Below, piece by piece: positions 25,820 to 33,436 of a stretch of DNA of 64,000 nt. Source of the DNA: Nitrosopumilus sp. K4 (GTDB taxonomy: Archaea > Thermoproteota > Nitrososphaeria > Nitrososphaerales > Nitrosopumilaceae). The stretch's first letter is position 1, and every line of letters starts with the position of its first letter. A program made the translations under genes and the position numbers. The notes below the pieces were generated by a model. That model was not told the DNA's origin. It worked only from the letters and a program-made list of their open reading frames with translations, and searched no databases. The DNA lies in the NCBI RefSeq assembly GCF_018128925.1, contig NZ_CP067007.1:1-64000 (forward strand). Direction: 5' to 3'.

Positions 25820-26122
25820 ATGAAGCCTGCAGTAAGAAAAATTGCACTTGAAAGAATGCAAATTCTAATTGATAATGCAATTTCTAATGCAGTAACAAAC
25901 CCAGAACTTTCAGAACGTCAAGCATCACTTGCTAGAAAAATTAGCATGAGACATAAAATTAGAATGCCTTACGACCTCCGAATTGTTTTCTGTAAAAAAT
26001 GCAAGTCCTTTATTGCGCCTGGAATAAATTCAAGAATTCGTCTTGGCAGGACATCAGTCAAGTCGATCAGAGTCACTTGTAGCTTGTGTGGGCATACCTA
26101 TCGCAAAATAATAGCTCAATGA
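25820..26122 (+). CDS. rnp4: RNase P protein component 4 (Rpr2/Rpp21)
   Basis: Protein subunit of archaeal RNase P, which trims tRNA 5' ends. Two N-terminal helices (residues 1-45) are followed by a zinc ribbon, CKKC and CSLC, separated by a basic stretch (SRIRLGRTSVKSIRVT). The 100-residue length is typical. It lies directly after a tRNA gene and before eS19. Confidence 0.88.
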   Translation: MKPAVRKIALERMQILIDNAISNAVTNPELSERQASLARKISMRHKIRMPYDLRIVFCKKCKSFIAPGINSRIRLGRTSVKSIRVTCSLCGHTYRKIIAQ

Positions 26123-26130
26123 TTTATAAG
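26123..26130 (+). promoter_or_regulatory. TATA box of the eS19 gene
   Basis: TTTATAAG is centred 27-28 nt before the ATG at 26154. Confidence 0.55.
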
Positions 26131-26153
26131 ACGATTATCGATTTTTTGTCTTC

Positions 26154-26606
26154 ATGGCAAAGGTATACGATGTTCCCGCTGATGTATTAATTGCAAAACT
26201 AGCTGAAACTCTCAAAGGTGAGGATATCCCTGCTCCATCATGGATTCCGTTTGTAAAAACTGGAGCTCATGCAGACAAACCTCCTCAAGATAGAGAATGG
26301 TGGCATACTAGATGTGCATCAATTTTAAGAAAAATTTACCTTCATGGTCCAATTGGAATTAACGAATTACGAAAAGAGTATGGTGGTGGTAAGCCATCAG
26401 GATATGGAGCTGCTCATCATAAAGATGCGGGTGGTGCAATAATTCGTAATGCAATTCATGGATTAGAAAAACTTGGTTATGTAGAAAAAATTGAGAAGAA
26501 AGGTCGTGTGGTTTCAAAACAAGGAATGCAAAAACTAGATAGATTAGCAACAGAAATTCTCAAAGAACTTGTAGCTGAAAATTCACAGCTCAAAGTATAT
26601 TCTTAG
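26154..26606 (+). CDS. rps19e: Ribosomal protein eS19
   Basis: Small-subunit ribosomal protein shared by archaea and eukaryotes. Hallmarks are the N-terminal VYDVPADVLI, PPQDREWWHTRCASILRKIY and the glycine-rich turn YGGGKPSGYGAAHH, then GLEKLGYVE. Length 150 is usual. Followed eight bases later by PDCD5, an arrangement common in archaea. Confidence 0.95.
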   Translation: MAKVYDVPADVLIAKLAETLKGEDIPAPSWIPFVKTGAHADKPPQDREWWHTRCASILRKIYLHGPIGINELRKEYGGGKPSGYGAAHHKDAGGAIIRNAIHGLEKLGYVEKIEKKGRVVSKQGMQKLDRLATEILKELVAENSQLKVYS

Positions 26607-26613
26607 ATCTAAA

Positions 26614-26922
26614 ATGAGTTTTCCTGATTCTAATGATTATCAGGACAATCAAGATAATCAAAACAATCAAGATAATCAAAACAATCAAGACTTTTCTGCA
26701 CAAAAAGAACAGATCCTAAAACAAATTCTAGCACCTGAAGCAAGAATGCGATTAAACAATATCAAAATGGTAAAACCTGAATTAGCTGATCTTGTTGAAC
26801 AATATCTGATTGGAATGGCATCTCAAGGAAAGATGCACTCCCAAATTACAGATGAACAGTTCAAACAAATACTATTGTCAATTCAGCAACCTAAACGAGA
26901 TTTTAAGATAAATCGCATCTGA
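26614..26922 (+). CDS. DNA-binding protein of the PDCD5/TFAR19 family
   Basis: Helical-bundle protein of 102 residues. QILAPEARMRLNNIKMVKP and LADLVEQYLIGMA are the conserved core. The N terminus is a low-complexity Asp-Asn-Gln run of short repeats (about residues 7-27), encoded by near-identical 18-bp units, in place of the usual charged helix. Archaeal members bind DNA; cellular role unclear. Confidence 0.88.
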   Translation: MSFPDSNDYQDNQDNQNNQDNQNNQDFSAQKEQILKQILAPEARMRLNNIKMVKPELADLVEQYLIGMASQGKMHSQITDEQFKQILLSIQQPKRDFKINRI

Positions 26923-26930
26923 TCTCAGAT

Positions 26931-26942
26931 AAAATATAATTA
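26931..26942 (+). promoter_or_regulatory. TATA box of the zinc-dehydrogenase gene
   Basis: AAAATATAATTA is centred about 28 nt before the ATG at 26965. Confidence 0.5.
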
Positions 26943-26964
26943 TGGGCAAAGCTCCGTCCTACTT

Positions 26965-28044
26965 ATGAAAGCCGTAGTATACAATGAATACGCACCAGAT
27001 GATAATTTTGCTAAAATCCTTAAAGTCCAGGATATAGATGAACCAAAACCAAAAGCAGATGAGGTTGTTTTCAAGGTCAAAGCAGCAGCTCTGAATTATA
27101 ATGATATTTGGGGAATGCGAGGACAACCAGTCCCAGTACCATTACCACACGTATCAGGTTCTGACGCCGCAGGAGATGTAATCGCTGTAGGTGAGGACGT
27201 TAAAAATATCAAAGTAGGAGACAGAGTTGTTTCCCACTCTAACATGTCTTGTAGAGTTTGTAAAGCATGTACTGATGGTAGAGAATTTGACTGTGTCAAT
27301 AGAATAATTTGGGGATTCCAAACTGGTCCAACATGGGGAGCTTATCAGGAAGTTACCCACCTTCCAGAAGTTAATATCTCAAAAATCCCTGAAGGTGTTT
27401 CTTATGATGAAGCAGCAGCTGCATCAATGACATTACTAACTTCATGGCACATGTTAGTTGGCAGAGCTAAAATCACACCAGGACAAACCGTCTTGATCAT
27501 GGGAGGTGGTTCTGGAGTCGGCAGCTTTGGAATTCAAATTGCAAAACTGTACAACTGTGATGTTATTGCAACTGCAAGTCCTGACAAACTTGACAAATGT
27601 CTAGAACTTGGAGCTGATTATGCAGTAGATCATAGAAAAGATGACTGGCATAAAGAAGTAAGAACAATTACAAAAGAATTAGCCAAGAAGAAAGGTGAAG
27701 TACCAGGAATTGATGTTTCATTTGATCACATTGGTGAAACTCATTGGAACAAACAACTAACCTTGCTGAAATATGGTGCAACACTAGTTTCATGTGGGGC
27801 AACGACTGGTTATGATGCCAAAACTGACCTAAGACATATCTTCTTTAAAGGAACAAACATCTTGGGTTCAACACAAGGAACCAAAGCTGAACTTGATCAA
27901 GGTCTTTATTGGATGGGTCAAGGAAAAATTAAAGCTGCAATAGACTCTGTCTATTCATTTGAACAAGCAGCAGAGGCACATACCAAGATGTTGACTGGAA
28001 AAGGCCTCTTTGGCAAAATCTTAATGAAGCCAGAGGGCGCATAG
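26965..28044 (+). CDS. Zinc-containing alcohol dehydrogenase/enoyl reductase (MDR superfamily)
   Basis: Medium-chain dehydrogenase with a GroES-like N domain and a Rossmann domain (GGGSGVGSFGIQIAKLY near residue 190). A structural-zinc lobe is present (CRVCKACTDGREFDC near residue 92). The MDR branch with LNYNDIWGMRG resembles quinone oxidoreductases and acryloyl/crotonyl-CoA reductases, so a role in the 3-hydroxypropionate part of carbon fixation is possible but not proven. The next gene is a CitE-like lyase seven bases downstream. Confidence 0.85.
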   Translation: MKAVVYNEYAPDDNFAKILKVQDIDEPKPKADEVVFKVKAAALNYNDIWGMRGQPVPVPLPHVSGSDAAGDVIAVGEDVKNIKVGDRVVSHSNMSCRVCKACTDGREFDCVNRIIWGFQTGPTWGAYQEVTHLPEVNISKIPEGVSYDEAAAASMTLLTSWHMLVGRAKITPGQTVLIMGGGSGVGSFGIQIAKLYNCDVIATASPDKLDKCLELGADYAVDHRKDDWHKEVRTITKELAKKKGEVPGIDVSFDHIGETHWNKQLTLLKYGATLVSCGATTGYDAKTDLRHIFFKGTNILGSTQGTKAELDQGLYWMGQGKIKAAIDSVYSFEQAAEAHTKMLTGKGLFGKILMKPEGA

Positions 28045-28051
28045 TCATTTA

Positions 28052-28909
28052 ATGACTCGGCTTTTTCGAAGTCTCATTTTTGTTCCTGGAAACAATTCGA
28101 GATTTCTAGAAAAGGCAAAGTCATTAAAAGCAGACATTGTATGTTTTGATTTAGAGGATTCTGTGCCTGATTTAGAAAAACAAAATGCAAGAAAACTAAT
28201 CAAGACTGCACTCAAATCAAGATCATCATATCTCTCATCCATTTTTGTTAGAACAAATTCTCCATCTTCAGGTAGGATTCCTGATGATCTAAAAGAAATT
28301 GTTCAAAAGGGAATTGATGGAATAGTTATTCCCAAAGTCAACAACACTGCTGAATTGAAAAAAATTGAAAAAAACCTTTCTAAATTAGAAAAGACAAGAA
28401 AACTAAAACCAATTCAATTAATCCCCTCAATTGAATCTGCTGAGGGCGTAGTTAACACATACGACATTGCTTCATTTGATAAGAGAGTTTGCGCAGTTGT
28501 ATTTGGTGTCTTTGATTTATTAAATGACATGGGAATTGAATATGCCAAAAATGCAGAAGGCGGAAAATATTCACGTGCAAAAATTCCTGTAGATGCAAAA
28601 GCAGCAGGAGTTGTTGCAATTGATGCAATTTGGCAAGATCTAAAAGATTCTAAGGGTTTAGAAAAAGACTGTAAAATTGGAAAAAGTCTAGGATATGCAG
28701 GAAAAAGCATTATTCATCCTGACCAAATAGAAACTACTCACAGACTCTTTCATCCAAGTAAAACTGAAATTCAATGGGCACAAAAAGTTTGTAAAATATA
28801 CCTTAATTCTGTCAAAAAAGGAAAAGGTGCAACAACTGTGGATGGAAAAATGATTGATGAAGTACACTACAAACAAGCAAAGGCTGTCTTAGATTTAATA
28901 AAAAAATGA
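28052..28909 (+). CDS. HpcH/HpaI aldolase, CitE-like CoA-ester lyase
   Basis: TIM-barrel lyase of the citrate lyase beta-subunit family. Motifs are SLIFVPGNN, CFDLEDSVPDLEK (Mg-binding acidic residues), PSIESAEGVVN and SIIHPDQIE. The length of 285 fits malyl-, citramalyl- or methylmalyl-CoA lyases rather than the full citrate lyase complex, and no alpha or gamma subunit is nearby. It is likely cotranscribed with the zinc dehydrogenase upstream. Confidence 0.85.
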   Translation: MTRLFRSLIFVPGNNSRFLEKAKSLKADIVCFDLEDSVPDLEKQNARKLIKTALKSRSSYLSSIFVRTNSPSSGRIPDDLKEIVQKGIDGIVIPKVNNTAELKKIEKNLSKLEKTRKLKPIQLIPSIESAEGVVNTYDIASFDKRVCAVVFGVFDLLNDMGIEYAKNAEGGKYSRAKIPVDAKAAGVVAIDAIWQDLKDSKGLEKDCKIGKSLGYAGKSIIHPDQIETTHRLFHPSKTEIQWAQKVCKIYLNSVKKGKGATTVDGKMIDEVHYKQAKAVLDLIKK

Positions 28910-28912
28910 TTT

Positions 28913-29512
28913 TTAGGTAAAACCATTCATTGATGAACTTTTTTCAAGTATTTTTTTGTCAACTATGCAGACTAGTTCAACCTTGTCTTTGTTCATTTTT
29001 GTTTTTATTTCATTAAAACAACATCTGTACTTTGAAATCCTTTTGCTGTCACTACGAATACGTCCAGTTTCAATCAATACTCCATTTAGAATAAGATTTT
29101 CAATCTTTCTATATCCTGAAGTCTTTGGAACTTTGGATTTTTTTAAAATATCTGGTATTGTTAATTCGGTTTCAAGCAACGACAATATGATTTCCCTTGA
29201 TTCAAAATCTCCCAAAAATCCTAAAATAGAGTTTACTAGTTCATTATTGAGTATTTTAATTACATGCCTGTCATCCAAATTTTTAATTTTTATATTTTTT
29301 ACAATGATCTCTTTTTGAATTTTTTTTGCATCTAATAATGAATTTGTTTTTAATATACTAAGAAATTTTTCAAAATGTTCAATTGAAAGTTTTATTGACA
29401 TTCCGTGCTTGAGAAACAATTCTCTTTCAACTTTTTTTAATAAATCTTTTTCAAGAACGTTTTTTATCGATTCAGAAAGGCACGAAGAAAGTAATCTGTC
29501 GATGCCAGCCAT
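28913..29512 (-). CDS. Transcriptional regulator with C-terminal winged helix
   Basis: The C-terminal half (about residues 100-165) has an ArsR-like winged helix: SREIILSLLETELTIPDILKKS followed by a recognition helix (SGYRKIENLI) and wing (GVLIETGR). The N-terminal 50 residues (LSSCLSESIKNVLEKDLL) resemble the thaumarchaeal NitrOD5-type helical domain, a tentative match. It is divergent from a response-regulator gene with a 54-base gap, suggesting a functional pair. Lys-rich overall. Confidence 0.65.
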   Translation of the reverse strand: MAGIDRLLSSCLSESIKNVLEKDLLKKVERELFLKHGMSIKLSIEHFEKFLSILKTNSLLDAKKIQKEIIVKNIKIKNLDDRHVIKILNNELVNSILGFLGDFESREIILSLLETELTIPDILKKSKVPKTSGYRKIENLILNGVLIETGRIRSDSKRISKYRCCFNEIKTKMNKDKVELVCIVDKKILEKSSSMNGFT

Positions 29513-29566
29513 TGTTAGTTCAAGTTAATACAAAATATTAAAGCATAATAAGGTAATTATGATTAT

Positions 29567-29911
29567 ATGACAAAATCAGTTATCGTTATAGATGATGACA
29601 AGGATACTGTCCGTCTGTTTAGTGAATTCTTAGAAGAAAAAGGCATTGATGTTATTGGAAGAGGATATGATGGTGTTTCTGCGGTAAAATTGTATAAAGA
29701 AAAGAAACCTGATGTTGTTTTAATTGATCTTAACATGCCTAACGGAACAGGAATTTATGCAATAAAAAAGATCCAAAAAATCAATTCAAAAGCAAAAATA
29801 ATTGCAGTTACTGCAGATGGTAGCTCATCAACAGAAGAAAAATTAGAAAAACTTCAAGTTCCAATTATCCAAAAACCCTTTAAAATGGAACAAGTGATCT
29901 CCCAACTCTAA
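29567..29911 (+). CDS. Stand-alone response regulator receiver domain
   Basis: A single CheY-like domain. Acidic pocket IDDDKD, phospho-acceptor Asp in VLIDLNMPNG, Thr in AVTADG and Lys in QKPFK are all present. No output domain and no histidine kinase gene is in the window. It is related to the receiver domain encoded at 50782-51147. It may act with the divergent winged-helix regulator next to it. Confidence 0.88.
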   Translation: MTKSVIVIDDDKDTVRLFSEFLEEKGIDVIGRGYDGVSAVKLYKEKKPDVVLIDLNMPNGTGIYAIKKIQKINSKAKIIAVTADGSSSTEEKLEKLQVPIIQKPFKMEQVISQL

Positions 29912-29946
29912 ACTAAATTCCCATTTGTGGAACTTTTGAGACAATG

Positions 29947-29954
29947 TTATATTA
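29947..29954 (+). promoter_or_regulatory. TATA box of the small RHH-like gene
   Basis: TTATATTA is centred about 28 nt before the ATG at 29979, which supports the short ORF as a gene. Confidence 0.5.
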
Positions 29955-29978
29955 AGATCTTCATATTTCAACATTAGA

Positions 29979-30122
29979 ATGAGCAAGCGTGTTACCATAA
30001 TGATTGACGATGATCTTGACAAAAAAATAAGAATGCGTCAAGCTAAATTGATTCAAACAGAACAAGCATCATATAGCTATTCCAAAGTACTAAATGACAC
30101 ACTAAGGAAAGTTTTGAAATAG
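29979..30122 (+). CDS. Small ribbon-helix-helix-like protein
   Basis: A 47-residue ORF. KRVTIMIDDDLDKKIRMRQ followed by a second helix (SYSKVLNDTLRKVLK) fits the strand-helix-helix of MetJ/Arc-type DNA-binding domains. A properly placed TATA box supports expression. Target unknown; it could regulate neighbours. Confidence 0.6.
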   Translation: MSKRVTIMIDDDLDKKIRMRQAKLIQTEQASYSYSKVLNDTLRKVLK

Positions 30123-30188
30123 TAAAATTTTCTTTTAATTTCTATACAAAGAATAAAGGTAATGAAAACCTATTACTGTTGATTAATC

Positions 30189-30905
30189 TTGGTTAATTTA
30201 CTTGATCCAACAAATGTAATCACAAGAATGTTTGAAGCAAGAAAATATGAGGACATGTTTGAATATTGCAAAAAATTACTTGAGAAAAATCCAAATGACT
30301 TGCTTGGACTACAAAATGCTGGCTTGGCTCTATTACATCTAGATAAATTTGAAGAAGCGATATCTTTTTGTGAAAAGGTTTTAGACATTAAAAATTCTGA
30401 TTCTTATGCTTTAAAAAATAAAATCTATGCACTTGAGAGTCTTAAAAAATACAATGAAGCAATAGAATGCTGTAACATAATTCTACAATCTAATCCTAAA
30501 GATGTCTGGGCACTCAATAGCATGGGATTATCTCTAAATGAGTTAGACAGACACGATGAGGCAATAGAATTTTACAATAAAGTGCTGGAATTAGATGAAA
30601 ACGATACTACGGCACTTATGAATAAGGCAATTTCACTTACTCATCTTAAAAAATTCCATGAATCCATTCAATTTTATGATAAAGCTCAAACCTCAGACTC
30701 AAGCCTCAAAGAAGCAGCTATTGCCAAATCAAGACTATTTCAGAAATTAGGACTAGAGGATGAAGCCTTTTTGTCGGCCCAAGGTGTTTTGCTAAAAGAT
30801 TTTGATAAAATTAAGAATGATGCAAAGAACAACAAATGCTCAGTTTTTCACCAATTTTGTGAAAATGAATATGAATTGTTAGAATCAAAAACAACATCTG
30901 ACTAA
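30189..30905 (+). CDS. Tetratricopeptide-repeat protein
   Basis: Soluble protein of 238 residues built of about five TPR units with the typical pattern N..AL..L....EAI.....(L/V)..... (for example FEEAISFCEKVLDIKNSDSYALKN and DEAIEFYNKVLELDENDTTALMN). TTG start. Probably a protein-interaction scaffold. It lies just upstream of, and codirectional with, the riboflavin genes, but a TATA box before ribE suggests separate transcription. Confidence 0.82.
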   Translation: MVNLLDPTNVITRMFEARKYEDMFEYCKKLLEKNPNDLLGLQNAGLALLHLDKFEEAISFCEKVLDIKNSDSYALKNKIYALESLKKYNEAIECCNIILQSNPKDVWALNSMGLSLNELDRHDEAIEFYNKVLELDENDTTALMNKAISLTHLKKFHESIQFYDKAQTSDSSLKEAAIAKSRLFQKLGLEDEAFLSAQGVLLKDFDKIKNDAKNNKCSVFHQFCENEYELLESKTTSD

Positions 30906-30910
30906 ATCAA

Positions 30911-30918
30911 TTTATAAA
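30911..30918 (+). promoter_or_regulatory. TATA box of the riboflavin synthase gene
   Basis: TTTATAAA is centred 24-25 nt before the ATG at 30939. No leader long enough for an FMN riboswitch exists. Confidence 0.55.
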
Positions 30919-30938
30919 AGAATTTTTCACAAAAAGTA

Positions 30939-31523
30939 ATGTTTACTGGTATTGTAGAAGGAATTGGAAAAGTTGAAAAAATTTCTAAAGCTACCAAAAA
31001 TCGCAGCGCAATTCAAATGACAGTAAATTTGGGAAAGCATTCTAAAGGTCTCAAAATTGGTCAAAGTGTTGCATTAAATGGTGTATGTCTAACTGTGACA
31101 AAATTATCAAAACCAAATTGTATTTTTGAAATGATAGAAGAAACTACAAAAAAGACAGATCTTGGAAATCTTAAACCTGGTGGAATAGTAAACATTGAAC
31201 GAAGTTTAAAAGCAGGGGATAGACTTGAAGGTCATTTTGTTTTAGGCCATGTAGATGGTGTGGGAACTATCAAAAAAATCCAAAAGAAACCAAAAGAGGT
31301 TCAAGTTTGGTTTGAAGTTCCAAAAAATCTTGCAAAATATGTTGTAAAGAAAGGCTCGATCGCAATAGATGGAATTAGTTTAACGGTTGTAGATGTAAAA
31401 AAGAATCTTGCCTCAGTATGTTTAATCCCTCACACAATTGATGTCACAAATTTTCAAACAAAAAAAGTTGGCGACAAAATTAATATTGAAACTGATATTC
31501 TTGGAAAATACATTCTCAAATAA
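30939..31523 (+). CDS. ribE: Riboflavin synthase, alpha-subunit type
   Basis: Dismutates two 6,7-dimethyl-8-ribityllumazines to riboflavin. Two lumazine-binding barrel repeats are visible: MFTGIVEGIG..(V)SLNGVCLTV and HFVLGHVDGVG..SIAIDGISLTVV. Length 194 is standard. This is the bacterial/eukaryotic enzyme type; most other archaea use the unrelated RibC, so an old replacement in this lineage is implied. Confidence 0.93.
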   Translation: MFTGIVEGIGKVEKISKATKNRSAIQMTVNLGKHSKGLKIGQSVALNGVCLTVTKLSKPNCIFEMIEETTKKTDLGNLKPGGIVNIERSLKAGDRLEGHFVLGHVDGVGTIKKIQKKPKEVQVWFEVPKNLAKYVVKKGSIAIDGISLTVVDVKKNLASVCLIPHTIDVTNFQTKKVGDKINIETDILGKYILK

Positions 31524-31568
31524 ATTATAATTTACCACTTTTTTGGTAATTACCAATATTTTAGTAAA

Positions 31569-31577
31569 CTTTATAAT
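31569..31577 (+). promoter_or_regulatory. TATA box of ribB
   Basis: CTTTATAAT is centred about 30 nt before the ATG at 31603. It argues for starting ribB at 31603 and not at the in-frame 31543. Confidence 0.55.
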
Positions 31578-31602
31578 TAGAACAAAGCCGATTTTTTTGT
31601 AC

Positions 31603-32268
31603 ATGACACTAGAATCTGCACTTCAATCGTTAAAACGAGGCGAATTTGTACTGTTATTTGATTCAGCAGGCAGAGAAAATGAAATTGATATGGTAGTTGC
31701 AGCAGAATTTGTTACTCCAGAACATGTTGCAAGAATGAGACAACATGCAGGTGGTCTTTTATGTATAGCAATTGATAATGCATTTGCAAATTCTCTAGGA
31801 TTACGATATATGCATGAAATTTTAGATGAATCTAATATTTCAAATAAAGAAATGATTATGGGGCTGGCTCCCTATGGGGATCATCCAACATTTTCGATTT
31901 ATGTTAATCATTATCAGACATACACTGGAATTACTGACAAAGACAGATCCTTGACAATTACTGAAATGGCAAATCTTTACAATGTTGAAAACAAAAAGAA
32001 AAAATTTGTATCTTCATTCAAAACCCCTGGACATATTCCCCTCTTAATTGCCTCCAAGGGATTAATCAAATCAAGACAAGGACATACTGAAATGTCTGTT
32101 TATCTTGCTCAAATTGCAGGATTGACTCCTGTAACTGCTATTTGTGAAATGATGGATGCAGAAACTTATACTGCATTATCTGTTGATAAGGCAGAAAAAT
32201 ATGCAAAACAAAATGGAATTCCATTAATTGATGGGAAAGAGCTTTTAGAATACGCAAAGGTGCATTAA
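31603..32268 (+). CDS. ribB: 3,4-dihydroxy-2-butanone 4-phosphate synthase
   Basis: Makes the four-carbon unit of riboflavin from ribulose 5-phosphate. Motifs: GRENEIDMV (Mg-binding acidic residues), RQHAGGLLCIA, TGITDKDRSLTI and SRQGHTEMSVYLA. The frame opens at 31543, but the preceding 20 residues are not part of the family, and the TATA box fits the ATG at 31603 (222 residues). First gene of a tight five-gene run ribB-ribH-arfA-amidohydrolase-arfC. Confidence 0.93.
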   Translation: MTLESALQSLKRGEFVLLFDSAGRENEIDMVVAAEFVTPEHVARMRQHAGGLLCIAIDNAFANSLGLRYMHEILDESNISNKEMIMGLAPYGDHPTFSIYVNHYQTYTGITDKDRSLTITEMANLYNVENKKKKFVSSFKTPGHIPLLIASKGLIKSRQGHTEMSVYLAQIAGLTPVTAICEMMDAETYTALSVDKAEKYAKQNGIPLIDGKELLEYAKVH

Positions 32269-32270
32269 TT

Positions 32271-32687
32271 TTGAATATTGCAGTAGTGGTCTCGGAATTT
32301 AATGAAAAAGTGACATCTAGGATGTTATCTGTTGCAGAAGAAAAAGCTGAAAAATTGAAGTTAAAAATAAAGTATACCTGTAGTGTCCCAGGAGCATATG
32401 ATATGCCGATTATAGTGAATGCATTATTACAAAAAAAGGATGTTGATGGAGTTGTCACATTGGGTGCAATCATCAAAGGACAGACAAAACATGATGAAGT
32501 TATTGCACATTCAACAGCAAAGGCATTGACAGATCTTTCTATAAAATATGAAAAACCTGTCTCATTGGGAATTACTGGACCAGGTATGCAAGAAAGACAT
32601 GCATATGCTAGAATACGCCCAGTAGCTGAAAGAGCAGTAGAGGCTATTTTGAAAATTACAGGAGAACTTGATAGAATAAAAAAATGA
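32271..32687 (+). CDS. ribH: 6,7-dimethyl-8-ribityllumazine synthase
   Basis: Condenses the butanone phosphate with the pyrimidine intermediate to lumazine. Motifs: VVSEFNEKVT (substrate loop), SVPGAYDMP, and GAIIKGQTKHDEVIAH with the catalytic His. TTG start two bases after ribB. The stop overlaps the next ATG (ATGA), giving translational coupling. Confidence 0.93.
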   Translation: MNIAVVVSEFNEKVTSRMLSVAEEKAEKLKLKIKYTCSVPGAYDMPIIVNALLQKKDVDGVVTLGAIIKGQTKHDEVIAHSTAKALTDLSIKYEKPVSLGITGPGMQERHAYARIRPVAERAVEAILKITGELDRIKK

Positions 32688-33436
32688 TTCAACTAAGTAT
32701 TCTAAAAATTAATGGATATGGTCCTTGGACTCTCACATTAGGGAGCGATAGAGAGCATGAACTACAAATGCTACAGGCATCATTATACAAGGAAGTGCAA
32801 AGACTATTTTCTCAAAAAAATTGCCTGGTTTTCTTGAACCGAGCTGATGAATTCTTTGTAGTTACAAATGGTCTGAGCCTTGATGATCATATTGAGATTC
32901 AAAAATCACTGGAAAAATCATTTGATATACGATTATCCGTATCCATCGGATACGGAAATTCCCCGTTTGAGGCTAATCTCAAAGCATATGATGGAAAGAA
33001 AAATCAGGTAATTCTAAGTAAAGAACACAATATTTTTGGATATGTTGCCAATGATTCTGAGAAATCTGTCACAATAATGCATCTTGATGTGGATGATCTA
33101 ACTTCAAGGAGAAAAACAAATTCACCTTATGAAATTTCCTCAATCATCTTTAATCTCTATGCAAAAATGTCAAAATATTTTCTTGACAAAAACTCTCTGA
33201 CATTTTTTATGGGCGGTGATAACTTTATGGTTGTAGCAAGTGAAGATGCAAAGAATTCAACTCAAGAATTCATTAATTCAATAAAAAATAATGATGAAAT
33301 AATTTTGAATTGTGGTATAGGTAATGCAAAAACAGGTAGAGATGCAGTTAAGCTTGCTACAAAATCTCTTGATACAATTAGAGAGATAAGAGATTCAGGC
33401 AAAAAAAAGCCTGAAGTTTATGAATTATCATGTTAA
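32684..33436 (+). CDS. arfA: GTP cyclohydrolase III
   Basis: Archaeal first enzyme of riboflavin (and F420) synthesis, opening the ring of GTP to the formylamino-pyrimidine. Two GGDEF-like halves: the first with FLNRADEFFVV, the second with MHLDVDDLT and FFMGGDNFMVV, the metal- and nucleotide-binding loops. Length 250 matches MJ0145-type enzymes. Overlaps ribH by 4 bases and the amidohydrolase gene by 7. Confidence 0.9.
   Translation: MIQLSILKINGYGPWTLTLGSDREHELQMLQASLYKEVQRLFSQKNCLVFLNRADEFFVVTNGLSLDDHIEIQKSLEKSFDIRLSVSIGYGNSPFEANLKAYDGKKNQVILSKEHNIFGYVANDSEKSVTIMHLDVDDLTSRRKTNSPYEISSIIFNLYAKMSKYFLDKNSLTFFMGGDNFMVVASEDAKNSTQEFINSIKNNDEIILNCGIGNAKTGRDAVKLATKSLDTIREIRDSGKKKPEVYELSC

Noticed and set aside
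32138-32692. 184-codon minus-strand frame over ribH
   Set aside because: Shadow of ribB/ribH, which are certain genes on the other strand.
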